A stretch of 38,396 bases of DNA, taken from NCBI GenBank assembly GCA_004802705.1, contig SGPL01000329.1, positions 1-38,396 on the forward strand, written 5' to 3'. The notes under the pieces are model-generated. The model was not told where the DNA came from and made no database searches. It worked only from the letters and a program-made list of their open reading frames with translations. Position numbers and translations under genes: made by a program. Of this stretch, positions 12,360 to 24,086 are shown in pieces. Within the stretch, counting starts at the first letter, position 1. Each line of letters starts with the position of its first letter. The DNA is from Bondarzewia mesenterica. Taxonomy: Eukaryota > Basidiomycota > Agaricomycetes > Russulales > Bondarzewiaceae.

Positions 12360-12995
12360 AATATACTCTACGAAGATGTGAGAGGAATCGGAAGGATGAG
12401 ATGAGGGGAGAGAAGGAAAGCCAAGGAGAGGAGGTGAGCTAGGGTCAGCCGTTGTGGGTCACGAAATAGAAGCGACCACGACCAGACGCGGCCCGGCCGA
12501 TAAAAATCAACGCGCGTGGCTGGTCCGTTGTCTTTTCTCACCTTCCACTCAGCTCAGCTGCGGTTGCCGTACCTCACTCAAGCAGGTTTCCAACTCACGA
12601 CAGGTGCTACGAGCTCCCACTTAGTCTGCTACTCCGTTGTCATGCTGATAGTCATGGAATGTAGCCAATTTCCCGATGAACTCACAGGTCAGCCCAGGTC
12701 CAGACACTCAGTTCTTCCAAATTGGTGGGTTTCGAGCCCACTCTCATACATGGTGATTAGTAGTACCATAGTGTCTATGTTGAGCTATGTTCATCTTTGA
12801 GCTCCTCGCACCATGCAGGTTCAAATGGGACACGGCTCAGCTTGTCAAGGCATTTTGGGAACTAGAGCCTAATGGTATAGAACTTGTCTTAGGTCTGGTT
12901 CAGTTTCATAAAGAGCATGCTTTGAGTACCACATATTGAGTTTCCTCAGGCATCAAACAATCGGGAGCATCGTACCTCCTCTTGCCACTTACGAG
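12360..12995. promoter_or_regulatory. divergent intergenic region between the YTH and Gfd2-like genes
   Basis: The two genes are transcribed away from this 636-bp gap, so it should hold both promoters. A GATAAAAATC stretch lies near 12500. No confident binding site was identified. A hairpin at 12724-12740 resembles a tRNA T-arm but has no tRNA around it. Confidence 0.4.
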
Positions 12996-14537
12996 ATGGC
13001 CAAGGCTCCAAAAGGCTTACCATCTCCCATTTCCTTCAAACCGCCCATATACCGTGGATTCTTTCGTATCACTGAGCCCGATACGATTTGAAAGTCGAGA
13101 ATCTTTCACTAAAAAGCTGGCTGCTCACAGACCAAAACAAACCAAGAAAGATCATGACACCAGTCAGGCAAACAAGCTCTACAGCTTGGATGGTGACAAA
13201 CAAGATGGAGGCAAAAGAGCTGTCTTTGAGCAGTGCCGGTATGTTTGTTTGCTCCATTTCCCTGTTGCATCATCTTACATTTTCTTGCTCAGGGTCATTT
13301 TCCAAGCCCTCCACAATAATCTCGATGTCTCTCCCTATGGGCTAGTCAGAACCGCCCAGTGGGACTCCATCAAATTCATGTCCCTTACCTACAATATCTG
13401 GGATTCAAACAAATCAAGGCTACTCGACGTTGGATGGACCGTTTTTCGCCCGAATGTCGCTCCGATAGAATATAGTTCATCTGTACACGTCTCACTGTCC
13501 GAATCTGCGAAACTTGGTCGATCACGCTTGAAAAAAGCGGTATGTGTCTCTTGTTGGTTGCAATGTACAGTTTGACTTCATCACTCGGTGGTCATCCAAA
13601 CCAGGAATTTCAACATGGCCAAACGGAGACTTTGAGTTCCGAAGCGGTGACCGCACGTTTCGAAGCAACCCTCTCAGGGCTTCGCTCCCACAATACTCCC
13701 GTTGTTATCTTGGTATACGACGAGGCATCCACCCAGAAGGTCTTGAACAACCTCGGCATCGCGACAAGCGGGTGGACATCGGGCATCGACACTTTGTTAC
13801 GGTTGGTCTCAGGCAATTTTCGTGTCATGTTTCCTCGTTGACTAGATTGCTGCCTCTGATCTTCAACAGGGCTGGGTTGTACGAGTATCAAAAACGCACT
13901 CCATCTTACCGTGCTGGGTTGGACCCGCGTGCCTACCGCCATCGCTCGCGATCTCCTCGCCGAGGCGAATCCTCGACCCGCACTTCCCGTGCACGCTCTC
14001 CGCCTCCCCCGTCCCGTCCCGACGGCGGATCGAGTACGAGCGGAATCTACGTCGTCGATGTCCGTGCACTGTACAACGCTCTCAAGCAGATGTTCTCTGC
14101 GAAACTAGCACTCACGAGCGTCGCGAACGACCTCGGAATCACCGCGGACAAAACTTCGTGGTGCGCAGGGAATGAAAGTCGGTGCGTTCAGCTTTTTACT
14201 ACGCCTGGTTCTATCACCGAATTAAAGCAGCTGACGGACATAATCCGCAATCAGGCTCCTAGTCGAGATGTTCTGCACGATGGCGGCAGGAACCGCCATA
14301 GATGAACAGCGTGCCGCTCGATGGGGTGCGAACGCAAATGCTGCTGCTGAGACTGAGTCGTCTACAGGGCATGCGGGACCTTCCACCAATGACGTTGATC
14401 CCAACGACCTCGACCCGAACGATATTGAGCCAGCCCCGAGCGCGGTGAAACAACCGGCGAAGAGGACGATTATGGACGATTGGGATGCCACGGACTCTGA
14501 GGATGAGGGCGGGCGATCCCATTACACATATCGTTGA
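12996..14537 (+). CDS. Gfd2/YDR514C-like protein (RNase H-like fold)
   Basis: From about 13090 the exons are consistent: to 13238, 13293-13539, 13605-13801, 13870-14181 and 14255-14537. Family marks are FMSLTYNIWDSNKSRLLDVG (degenerate first strand of the fold), then a FQHGQTETLS segment, NTPVVILVYDEAS, LNNLGI, YVVDVRALYNAL and SWCAGNESRLLVEMFCTMA. These resemble the C-terminal domain of yeast Gfd2/YDR514C and related DEDD-type exonuclease folds. Few acidic catalytic residues are evident, so activity is doubtful. A basic Ser/Arg/Pro linker separates the last two blocks, and the acidic tail ends SHYTYR. The first ATG (12996, MAKAPKGLPSP) is in a different frame from the body and hits a stop near 13089, so either a missed intron or a one-base error lies at about 13054-13090. 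The family call is from motif memory and the 5' end is unsure. Confidence 0.62.
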
Positions 14538-14580
14538 TGTTCCGCACGCTTTGATAGGTCTTTTAATCTGTTGTTCAGCT

Positions 14581-14687
14581 GATTCTGGAATGTGCTCCTT
14601 CATCTTGTATGCTGTGATTTCTGGAATGCGTTCTTTCGTCTTGTCTGCTGTGATTCCTGGAATGTGCTCTTCCATCTTATATGCTGT
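14581..14687. repeat. 36-bp tandem repeat, three copies
   Basis: Copies start at 14581, 14616 and 14652, each beginning GATT(C/T)CTGGAATG and ending GCTGT, with 35- and 36-bp periods. A fourth copy starts at 14688 and breaks off. It lies just past the Gfd2-like stop, between two convergent genes, so probably in a 3' UTR. The rest of 14538-14941 shows no gene. Confidence 0.8.
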
Positions 14688-14941
14688 GATCCATGACCTC
14701 GATATCCCTTTCTATCTAGTTGAGCTTTATAACCAATACCTTGTCATTTTGTACGAAATCCACATCGCTTCCCGTTCTCATGCATCATGTCTATGGAAGG
14801 AAAGCTTTATTTCGCAAACAGATGAAAACGCTATCTGGGTTGTTGAGAACCCCACAAAACGAGACGCAGTTCAAGTCACAGGTGTTGAAACCTCTACAGG
14901 GTATCGGAGAAACTTCTACACAACAAGGCATCAGTCGCCCT

Positions 14942-16880
14942 TTACCAGATCCTCGACTCGAGGAGCAAGTCGTTGCTGCCTTCAAGACCGATGCAGGCCT
15001 TGAGGAACGTCTCCAGCGCGTTGCGCTGGCGAGAGAGCGAGTTGACGACGTCCGTACCTGCGAACGCACAATTCATGTGAGTCGTCTCGATATCATATGA
15101 GCAGGATTAGCGACGTACCTGGCTTGACAAGCGGGGCCTTGAGCATGTACGAGAGTAAGCTAAGCACAGGGTACAGCGGCTTGAACTCCGCAGCACCGGA
15201 TGCAACATCACGGTAGGAGATACGCGTCAGGAGCTCGGCGAGGATCGTCAAGTCGAGGATGAGAGGCGTAGCGAGGAGCGAGTCCTATACAGACGATATG
15301 AGCAACGACAATCACTAATGAGAGATACAACAAGACTGACCTCACACTCGTTGAAGATGCTGATGGTCGAACGACCTCCGCCCATGATCTCCGAGTAGTA
15401 CTCGTCGATCGCACGCTTCGAGTCGCCGACAGCAGGAACATACTTGATAACGACGATGTGATCAGGGTGCTCGCCCTTGACCACTTTGCCGTCTTTCCCA
15501 GTAGCACCACCTGGAAATAGGCATCAACAAAGAATTCTAAAAAGGAAAAGTGGCAAGAGAGCAACATACTTTCAGCAGCAACCTCCTCCGCGGACTTGTA
15601 CAGCAAGTTGTTGGCCGCGACCATGTCGTCGACCACACTGCTCTTGCTAATCTCCTTGCTCTTGAACTGCCTATCGGAGCTCAGGTTCCAGCCGTCGTTG
15701 TTGCCAAGATGGTTGTAGCTGGCAATGCTGAGCGGCTTGATGCCCGCGTTGACGAGGAACTCGGCCAACACACTCTTCAGCTTCGTCTGACCGCTCTTGA
15801 GATCGTCGCCACCAATGAACGAGCCTCGCTTCTCTGCGAGCGCGACAACACCGGGAACGAAGGTGTTCTGAGGCGCGCCGTTGATAAAGGGGACGCCCTC
15901 GAGGATAGAGGCGACAGCAAAAACGGTACTAGGCGCGACCTCGGCGTGGGAGGTCTTGATCGCATTGAGAATCGCGTCGGCGGAGTCGTTCACGCCGGGC
16001 ACGATGTCACTGTAGCGCTCGGTGTTCGCGGTCCAGAAGACAATCACCTGGTCGAGCCCGTTCTTCAACTTGAATTCACGGATATCCTTGCGGATCTGTT
16101 CGAGGTGGACCTGCTTATCCTCGCCAGGAAGGACATTATCCGCGCGCTCGGCCTGGTTGGCAGCGATATAGTCGGGGTAGTAGATCGACGGAAGTGGGGA
16201 ACCCATCTCCTTCATGTACGGCGCGACCTGGCGCTGGAGGTCCCACTCGAGAACAGCAGCGCGAGCCATGGCGTTGTCGAGGCGCACCCCAGAGATGTCC
16301 CAACCACCGACGACGAGGTCGTTGGGGTGGACCATGGGGAGGAGCTCGCACAAGGGCGCGTGAATGTCTTTGCCAGTGGTGGGATTGAGGCCCAAACGGA
16401 TGGTGCTGGCGCGGAGGAGGGAGCCGACGTAGTTGGGCTGCTGGACACTAGACTTGTTGTGCCAGGCGATGTTGTGACGGTTGGCGAGGATGGTGGCGAT
16501 CAAGGTCGTGCCGTTGTTACCACCCATGCCGACAAGCATCAAACTACGCGAAATGTCGCGTCAGATATACAAAGAGACAGCAATTAGCGTCATAAAGAGC
16601 TTACCCAGTCTTGGGGACCTTGCGCTGGGTCCTGAACTCGTAGGGCTTGACCGTCGGTTGAACAACGTAGCGGCCATCTTTTTGGACAACATCGGCTCCG
16701 CGGTTCTCAAACTTGGAGGTGATGAACTCGTCAGTGTAGACCGTGTTCTGACCCTGAACAGTCACAAGGTCGGCAGGACGACGCGCAGCGGTCCGGTGAA
16801 TGGGAAGATTCAAGGGGGGCGTCGTGTACAGACGCGTCCGGGGTAGTGTACCCAGACGAAGGGGAGGTGTTGGGTGCCAT
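14942..16880 (-). CDS. INO1: inositol-3-phosphate synthase
   Basis: Exons: 16880-16605, 16543-15570, 15510-15341, 15284-15119 and 15057-14942, about 566 residues (yeast Ino1 is 533). The enzyme converts glucose 6-phosphate to 1L-myo-inositol 1-phosphate with bound NAD in the cytosol, the first step of inositol synthesis. Visible marks are [12 protein letters not shown] (NAD-binding loop), [93 protein letters not shown], then [16 protein letters not shown] and [12 protein letters not shown]. In the first exon, [16 protein letters not shown] and the conserved [11 protein letters not shown] are one base apart in frame; a run of six C (plus-strand G at 16814-16819) would need to be five. No in-frame ATG exists after the run, so the start at 16880 is preferred and the shift is read as a sequence error. 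It converges on the Gfd2-like gene. Confidence 0.95.
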
Positions 16881-17795
16881 AGGTGTACGTGTAGGAGAGG
16901 TGGGGGCGAGCAAGTTTATTTAAATGAGTAAGTTGAGATGGACGACGAGCAAGCAGAGAATCACTGAGATAGAAGAGGAGGAGCGGCGGTGTGCTTCGTT
17001 CCTCGGTGTGGGTTGTGTGAGCTGCCCAGCTGGTTCGAGTACATGCAATGGGGGTTGGTGTCGACGATGAAGAAAAATCGACGGCAGCCGAGAAGAAAGT
17101 TGAGACTATGAAGACGGTAGGAATTCGCTGGGGAACTATCTGCTGAAGTGAGGGGCCTTTATAGAGCAAATGAACTCGGAAACGGCACTTTCAACGTGTG
17201 AACGGTGGACGTACAGGGGAGTAGGAAAGAAGGGTGAAGGATGTTAGCGAGGACAGAAGGCCTGTTTATGTATTCGGAAAAGCCGAGCCTTGGCCCTTTT
17301 CGGAAGGCAGCGGAATCGCACCATTCACGGACCTGCCGGAGTCGCGCCAGCACTCGGATAATATTCCTCTCTCCGTCTCCCTTCACTGCATGCCCGCGGC
17401 TTGTCACCACAAGTGACTCGAGATATCTCGACCTTTCCCCGTATTGTAAGGAAAGTACGTACTTTGGTAGGCAGAAGCGATTCGGGGAGGGCACGTTTAT
17501 GATATGTTTATCTCACCCTTTTCCAGTCATCTCCGACATCCGCACTCCATCGATAGGAACCTGACATTACGAAACCGGTTGATGTCATATTTTTCTGGAG
17601 TGCGTGTAACGATATTATCGCGTTTCTAACCTTTTCTGGTATACTCATCTGGTGAGAGGCGCGAGGAGGCCTGAGGAGGCGCGGCGCGGACATTCGGGGC
17701 TTTCAGAGAAGATACGGAGCGTCAGAGATATTTATTGGCCAGGACCGGTCAAGGGCATGGCATAGGATGTCACAGGTTAGGGTTTAATATATCAT
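16881..17795. other. upstream region of INO1, no gene seen
   Basis: Apart from the TATA box at 17157-17164 nothing is recognised. I saw no clear CATGTGAAAT inositol-response element. Confidence 0.45.
17157..17164 (-). promoter_or_regulatory. TATA box of INO1
   Basis: On the minus strand the sequence reads TATAAAGG, about 280 bases upstream of the INO1 start at 16880. The distance allows a leader, possibly with a leader intron. Confidence 0.45.
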
Positions 17796-18048
17796 GTGAC
17801 GCAACGCGTCGCCGGTGGCTTGTGTTTTGTCCGTCGCGTCCTCGTCCCTCGCTGTCGAGCAGTGTATCGTCTCTTCAATGTTCGCTCCTTGCAAACGAAT
17901 GCATTATATCTGCTTATTTACGCTTCATGATTTTTTGTTGTTCTTTCTTTATATGTGGCCAGTTGCCACTGAAGGCCGCAGCGCCCAGCAAACGGTGGTT
18001 GAGGCCGCCCTTCGACCAGTGGCACTTGCTACTGACATTCTATAAATT
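17796..18048 (+). promoter_or_regulatory. kinase promoter: GTGAC/CAACGCGT module and TATA box
   Basis: GTGAC at 17796-17800 and CAACGCGT at 17802-17809 repeat the arrangement seen upstream of histone H1 and DAD3. TATAAATT at 18041-18048 is the likely core promoter, 53 and 101 bases before the two candidate starts. Confidence 0.5.
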
Positions 18049-18148
18049 GATCAGGTTGGCTTCAGTGGCTTTATCTTACCCATCTCTTCCTCCCCGGTGA
18101 ATGTTTTCTCTTTTACCGCGTTTTCTCTCTTTGAACCTGCACACCACT

Positions 18149-19824
18149 ATGCCTGCTGCGCGCTCCTCTCGATCTATCTCCCGCGCGTCGCGTGCCAACC
18201 CTCTTCAACATCGCGATCGTCGAGTCTCGCCACCGGAATTGTTGTTCGGACCCTTCGATCCCCCTCAACATCAATCAACTCCGCTGCGGCCTCATATAAG
18301 TAAACATGCCACGGTCACTGAGCCCATGCCGGAGGAAGCACTGGAACCAGCTGTACGTTTTGTCCCAATTAAATCTGGCTCAATCAACGCGGAAGTGTTG
18401 AGTGTGTTTGGTGATGTAGACTCCTGATAACCGGGCGTTTGCTTTCGATGAAGATCGTCCCTCACCTCTAAATCTTAATGAGCTCGAAGTCGTCAAAACA
18501 CTAGGTAATGTCTCTTTCTTCGTGCCCTTCTGTGATTTGTGGTTGACCTATTTTCAGGATCTGGCGCTTCAAGCGTCTTCTTGGTCCGCGTGAAGGATCG
18601 GGAATCTATTCACCCCCTTGAACGGCCCGGCGCCCTGTTCGCTATGAAGGTTGTCAGAAAAGCTCAACTCGAACAAAGAGTGAGTCTTGCAAATCTTGTG
18701 CCCGGCACGCTCTCTTTCAACCTCTTCAAAGCCGCCAGAAGAACAAAAGACGGAAATAGGTAGGCTCTCCGAGCTACCTTGGAACCCTTACATCTCCGGT
18801 CTAGTTTCAACCTTCATGGATGAAATCAACCTCTATACTATGGTAGAGTTCATGCCTTGCGGAACCCTCCGCTCGCTCCTGCAGCGCTCCAAGCCCCTCA
18901 GCGCACGGTCTGCCGCGTTCTACTTCTCAAACATCGTAATCGCGATTGACTTCCTGCACAAACACAACATCGTGCACCGCGACATCAAGCCTGAAAATAT
19001 ATTGCTCCGTCCCAATGGATATCTGGCCCTCACCGATTTTGCATTGGCTAAACGCCAGAATGAGAAATCTGGCTGGATGGGGGTGGGGACACCACCGCAT
19101 ATGGCGCCCGAGACAATGTACAAAAGTGTTCCTCCGGATGCGACGATCGACTGGTGGGCTGCCGGGGTCGTTCTGTTCGAGATGGTGACGAAGACTCTGG
19201 TCAGTGCAATGTGCCTTTTGATCCGTGTTCTCGAACAATCGACCGATATTATGTGCTCACATACACATACAGCCGTTCAAGGGTCTGAATAACTCTGAAT
19301 CTGAGGCATTGAAACAAAAAGAAATCGAATGGCCTTTGAAATTCAAGTGGGGCAAAAAGCTCAAACACCTCGTTACGCGCCTGCTTGACAAGAATGGGTT
19401 GGCGCGCCTTGGTTTCAGTGGGGCACAAGAGGTAATAAATCACCCATGGCTACAGAATGTCGACTGGAAGAAAATGCGCCGACAATTGCACCACGTAAGT
19501 GTCTGCTCTTCCCGATCCTTGATACCCACCTTCTTGCTCTGCGCCTATGAGTTTCTTTCTTTGTCCTCTTTCCTGCTTCTTTTGTATTATCTCAATCATG
19601 TGAATGTGATTCTGACATGCTGCGGCTTCGACCAGGCTCCCTACGTTCCAAAAGACTTGCGTCCCGAGCAGACTTGGCATTTTCGGCCTCTCCCAAATGC
19701 TCTCGATTTGCCTGGATTACCGCTTGCCGACGTTCCAATACAACAACAATACGATAAGAGGTACAACACGACGTATTATATGTCCATGCGGCAGTTATTG
19801 TTGGCCCATTATCGTCGAATTTAG
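18149..19824 (+). CDS. AGC-type Ser/Thr protein kinase with a DFA motif
   Basis: Exons: 18149-18352, 18420-18504, 18558-18679, 18732-19199, 19273-19494 and 19636-19824, giving 429 residues. Another in-frame ATG at 18101 would add 16 residues. The disordered N-tail (1-80) is Ser/Arg/Pro rich. The kinase domain has a loose glycine loop LGSGASSVFLV (about 96-106), Lys127 in FAMKVV, HRDIKPENILL (HRD 219-221), DFA at 239-241 where nearly all kinases have DFG, and GVGTPPHMAPE (APE 262-264). The short loop, IDWWAAGVVLFEM and a C-terminal extension place it near the AGC/PKA-like group. The extension has no clear FxxF hydrophobic motif. Lys, HRD-Asp and DFA-Asp are all present, so it could still be active, but the missing glycine should alter activation-loop movement. 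Substrates are unknown. Confidence 0.85.
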
Positions 19825-20879
19825 CGTCGCCTTCCTCAACCGTTCTGTTCCCAGGACTCCCTCTCTATGTTCTTTATTATCTTTGTCTTTATTTTGCTCA
19901 CGCTTTCGTGACCCTGTATCGTCTCACGCCAACTTGGTTCTCTCCGAAATTGATTTTCCTATCGTTGCCGTTCGCAACTTTGCGCTTTGTTCCTAGGGCA
20001 CCAGCCGCTATTGTCTTTTGGACTTCGTGACAGGTTTCGAATTCGGACCCCCGCAATGCGTACCCGCACGAGGTTAAATAAGTGGTAGCATGTGCGCTTG
20101 TTGCGGAATAGTGCTGCAAATGCTATCTCCCGTTTATTGACAGAAGCGCTGGACGTGAACTTTGCTCTTGAGATCCGGTCTAGCGTAGTACAATCAGACT
20201 CCGTGACGCATGATATTACCTTCCATCCTTCTTCCCCTATTGTTGTTTACAATTTTGAGACACGCAGATGCTCACGTAACTCCGCATTGGGGGCTGAAGG
20301 AACATGAAGAAATATACCGTCACGAAGGATAGAACCATCAGGAAGATATTATTGACCCATGTCGGTCAGATGGTCGTCGGTGCCGTTTTCCGGACCCAAG
20401 TGCACATCCTCCAAAACTCTGATGCACAGGTGGAGTCTACCAGTGGTACATACCGGAAGATACAGTTGACTATCCCAGAAAAAGGGCTCACTTAATCTGA
20501 ACGTTTGAACGTTGAATTTAGGTCCGTCCGGCCCGTTGCAATAAAACAGTGCAGTACAGCTCTGATGATCAAATAACCGACACGTCGAAAGACGAGTCTC
20601 TCTGCTACGAACGAGTCCACGTACAAAACAGCAGTACAGTGCGTGTGCTTAGTACAACTAGGGTCACAAGCGTCCATAACAATAATTAATAGATCAGGTG
20701 TGGAGAACTAGTATGAACGACTGTGATCAAGAGATATCAGCCATGGCCAAGATATCTGAATCCAAACGTGCTGAACTCACCAGAAGATACTAGGACCACA
20801 CAGATAGAGGACTAGGATATGGACCGCAGGCCCGCAGCTAGAATGCTGAGTATTCGATACAGCAGAGCCGCGCCATGGT
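19825..20879. other. 1-kb intergenic stretch, nothing recognised
   Basis: Only short unrelated frames. The kinase and the BTB-like gene converge here, so it should hold two 3' flanks. Confidence 0.45.
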
Positions 20880-21890
20880 CTATACACGTAGGTTGCCCTG
20901 GAACGGAGGTTGCACATCGGGTGAGGAAAATTTGGGACTAGCAGAAGTCCTATTTCGTAATCTTCCTCTCTGAGGCTCCTCCATGTCTTCGTCTGTATCC
21001 CCGCTGCGGTGTCGACCAGAGTGGCGACGGCCCTCCATCTTCTCATAATACCACCCCAAGAACATATGAATTTCTGATGACAAACCAAGATATTGAACGT
21101 TAGAGACAAGCCCAGCCCACTCGATGACGTCGTTGTCGAGTGCTCTCTCCATGATGGTGGTGTCGCCGTGGTACAGCCAGTAGATGAGGTGGTGGAAGGA
21201 ATCCGGGTCAGGAATGGGAAGAAAGAGAACGGGATTAGTAGAAAGGGAAGGGATTAGTCGGGCGAAGCGGGTTGGGTTTGTGGGCAATTGAGAGGACATG
21301 GTTGCAGCAGGTGCGTGACTTTGGGTGCTCGAAGAGAAGTCTTGGACGGGCGTCAGGTCCAATGAAGATTTGCTGCCGAGCAAGGAGCGACACAATCGCG
21401 ACTGCAGGACCAGATAATCGACGTGTAACTTAAAACAGCGCCAATTTATCAGCATAGATTGTTACGGGAGAGAAAAGGGTGCACGCACTCTTGATACCAA
21501 CATTTCAGGCTCAAGGTCAAGAGCAGGTGCAGTAGTGCGTCTACCCAAACCAGCAAAATCGTGGGAGCTCGTAGACATCTCTATGTATGGTGCCTTCATT
21601 GCTCTACCTGCACGTCCTTCGAAGATCCCAGTTTTCCGATGTTTTCCAACAGGCGCAGGGTATACTGAGTGGCACAAAAGTTATATTGTCTGAAGAAATG
21701 TAAACGACGAATACTCACTTATGGTACAGTCTGCGTTTGAAAGATTGTTGTAGTAGTCCTTGGCCAAGCCACGAAGAGAAGCGATGATATATTCCAAGGG
21801 CACGCCAGCTAGAGGAGGTGGAGGAGAGCATCCACGGACAAAGGAATCGTCGATGCCAGGGGCAGAGGAAGGCGGTGCAAGATGATGCAT
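20880..21890 (-). CDS. BTB/POZ-like protein of a mushroom-type family
   Basis: Exons 21890-21719, 21664-21489 and 21428-20880 give 298 residues with matching phases. The order is a Pro-rich start, VPLEYIIASLRGLAKDYYNN, an NADCTI strand as in many BTB domains, a basic linker, LHVDYLVLQSRLCRSLLG (the helix after the BTB His), then LIPSLSTNPVLFLPIPDPDS, FHHLIYWLYHGDT, VIEWAGLVSNVQYLGL and FLGWYY. The C-tail is charged and disordered. I recall mushroom proteins with the same VxLPVPDP / LVxYxYxGxT / WxGLxRNxEYLG pattern, often labelled BTB or Clp1-like. A role as an adaptor or regulator is only inferred. CAACGCGT also occurs at 22073-22080, upstream of its start. Confidence 0.7.
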
Positions 21891-22556
21891 ACTGTGCAAG
21901 AGATGGGTCGTCCAGGTAGCAGAGGCAAAGTATAATAAGGAAAAGCAGGAAAGAAGTCGTTGAAGAGGAAACGTAAGACAATTGAGCTAGTTTGTGCAAG
22001 ACGGAAACAAAGGCTGGTCTCAGTTTCTTCAGGTGAGCGCGTTTCGAAAAGAGGGCCAATAAAACACAAGGGCAACGCGTTGAAAGGCAGGACAGCTTCC
22101 GAGATCTAGGGTTTAAAAGACGACAAAGGTAGATGGAAGCCAGAGTCAGCTGATATCCAGATCATTCCAGGTGAGCCATGGAGATGGATGGCAATGAATT
22201 CGCATACTGGGCTATTCGGGAGTGAGCCGCGACACAGGATAATGCAAGGTAACGCACCGGTGCCTATCCCCCTCCTGCGTTGCCTCAATTGTTCTCCGCA
22301 CTTTCCAATTTCAGCGCCATCATTCCGATCTTATTGTTTTGTGGTAGAAGCCTCGTGCTAGCAGCCCTTACCATCGGCCAGATTGACTGCTAAAACATGG
22401 ATCACGGAGTCACTGGCGATCGCTGAGAGGTACTGGATGCTAACGTATTGGATCAGGTTCCAATGGCGAACAGGAAACGGAGAATCAAATGATGAACGTT
22501 ACGTACGTAACACCTACCGCAGACAGCGCGCCACGGTAATCACCGCCTGACGGACA
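21891..22556. other. intergenic, upstream of the BTB-like gene
   Basis: Contains CAACGCGT at 22073-22080. No gene was recognised. Confidence 0.4.
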
Positions 22557-23600
22557 ATGGTAGGAAGCGACATTTCAGAATCCAGTACAGAACAAAGCTA
22601 CGAGCGCTGTTGGGGGGAGCTTGGGAGCCAGCAGTCGACACAAAGGTTAGTAGGCCGGCAAATCCCCGGCCGGTGCATCACCGCGCCAACTGGTCGGATG
22701 CCAGTGGAACACGATCCGACTTTTGTTCGACTTTTTGGAGAGACTGCCCCCAGCTACCTCGCAAATTCACTGCGGACACGTCCAATGATGACCAAAGGTT
22801 TTTGATATTCCCCTCTTTCCTAAACGCCTAACAATGATAGTGCCGGTGTCGCATCAGAGGTTGTCTATCTTGCTGAAACATCAACACTTACATCGACGGG
22901 TCCACGTGGGGAAACTACCCTTGTCTGCGTGTGCAAGCACATCAGTCCAGGAGGCCTATTTTCACAGACAATGCGTAGCCGGCACAGCGCGCCGCTTGCA
23001 ATTCCTGAAACGCGCATCTGTCAAAACCGATCATGCGCATGGCTAGAATTCTCTCGGATTTTAGAGCTGCAGCAACGCTCGATGCTCGGGACCCAATCTA
23101 TCCATCACCGATGTTACAGATCAGACTCGTCAGGCCAAAAGCTGGATTGTGCTCACCTTGGCAAATCATATCACTCTTGCGAGTGGGCAGGTGTTGGATT
23201 TCAAGGGTAAAAAGGATAAGCTCGTCCCCATGTCTAGGCATGGATTCACATAAGTTCAAGGACAAAAACAATCATCTCGAACGCCGGACGTGGTAGTTTG
23301 TGCGCGCTTCCGGTGATAACTATCCAAATTCTCGTTAACGCAAGTGCTTGGGGTCATCGAATACTCAACAGAATGACACCAGCTGGAAGGCTTCGGAAAG
23401 TATCGTCCAGAGAAAACCCCGGTTGCCGCTAGCAATGGCCCTGGCCACATTCGCCAACGGGCTCAGAGGAAACCAAACTTCGAGGGCTTCGACATCCCGT
23501 GAGAGCAGGATCAGTCACAACGACGCCTTGTCAGCAAATATCTCGAAGAAGATGGATACCATGGCTCTCATAGAAGAGACAGCAGAGGTGGGAGAAAAAA
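22557..23600 (+). pseudogene. decayed gene of unknown function
   Basis: Successive frames on the plus strand look protein-like but do not join: IPGRCITAPTGRMPVEHDP to about 22800, GPRGETTLVCVCKHIS near 22910, DFRAAATLDARDPIYPSPM then LQIRLVR near 23055-23130, and WIVLTLANHITLASGQVLDF followed by KGKKDKLVPMSR near 23140-23235. The last two blocks differ in frame by one base. No domain is named with confidence. It is either a pseudogene with several frameshifts or a gene whose introns I cannot resolve. Confidence 0.35.
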
Positions 23601-24086
23601 GTTGATAAAAAACGTGTGAATATATCAAAGTCCAAGAGCTTCTCCCAGATACAGTTATATGTGCATGAAGTATCCATGAGATTAAGCATTTTCGAAGGAC
23701 GGGGACCTAGCAAGTTTGAGGGCCACACGAGCTCAGAGATTCCGTCTTCAAAAGGGCTCAGGACGAGGAGTTGAGTGGGATGCGAAACGAAGTCTACCAT
23801 ACGAAATCCAAGCCAGCATTGACAGTCACTTTTGACGTGAGTCTGAGCAGGTCTGAGCATCCCAATCATCAAAGAGGAAGAAAGGCACGCCTTTGAAAAA
23901 GAGGAGTCGGATAGTCCGTCTTGGATCTATGCGATCAAGCTCAACTTGAATGAAACGTGAAACGTATGATTGTTGGCCGACTTATACAGCTCAAATAAAA
24001 GCAAGGTTGGGGCGGCGACGCTATGTGACCCAACGCGTCGCGCTCTGTCACAATCAGCACTGACTGTAATCTAGCTCCATGCCGCC
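23601..24086. other. intergenic, upstream of DAD3
   Basis: No gene recognised; the DAD3 promoter module is listed separately. Confidence 0.4.
24025..24038 (+). promoter_or_regulatory. GTGAC/CAACGCGT module in the DAD3 promoter
   Basis: GTGAC at 24025-24029 and CAACGCGT at 24031-24038, 49 bases before the DAD3 start. With flanks, it matches the kinase upstream site over about 19 bases with one mismatch. ACGCGT is an MCB-type cell-cycle core, which fits a mitotic gene. Confidence 0.5.

Noticed and set aside
12650..12760. Possible tRNA gene around GTGGGTTTCGAGCCCAC (12724-12740)
   Set aside because: The T-loop is shifted by one base from TTCRANN and no acceptor, D or anticodon stem could be drawn around it.
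13542..14305. Single uninterrupted 253-codon frame as the Gfd2-like protein
   Set aside because: The frame crosses an intron-like stretch and splits the conserved blocks; splicing at 13540-13604 and 13802-13869 joins both blocks in phase.
15550..16587. Plus-strand open frame of 345 codons opposite INO1
   Set aside because: It exactly mirrors the conserved INO1 exon; a stop-free antisense frame is expected there and it shows no domain.
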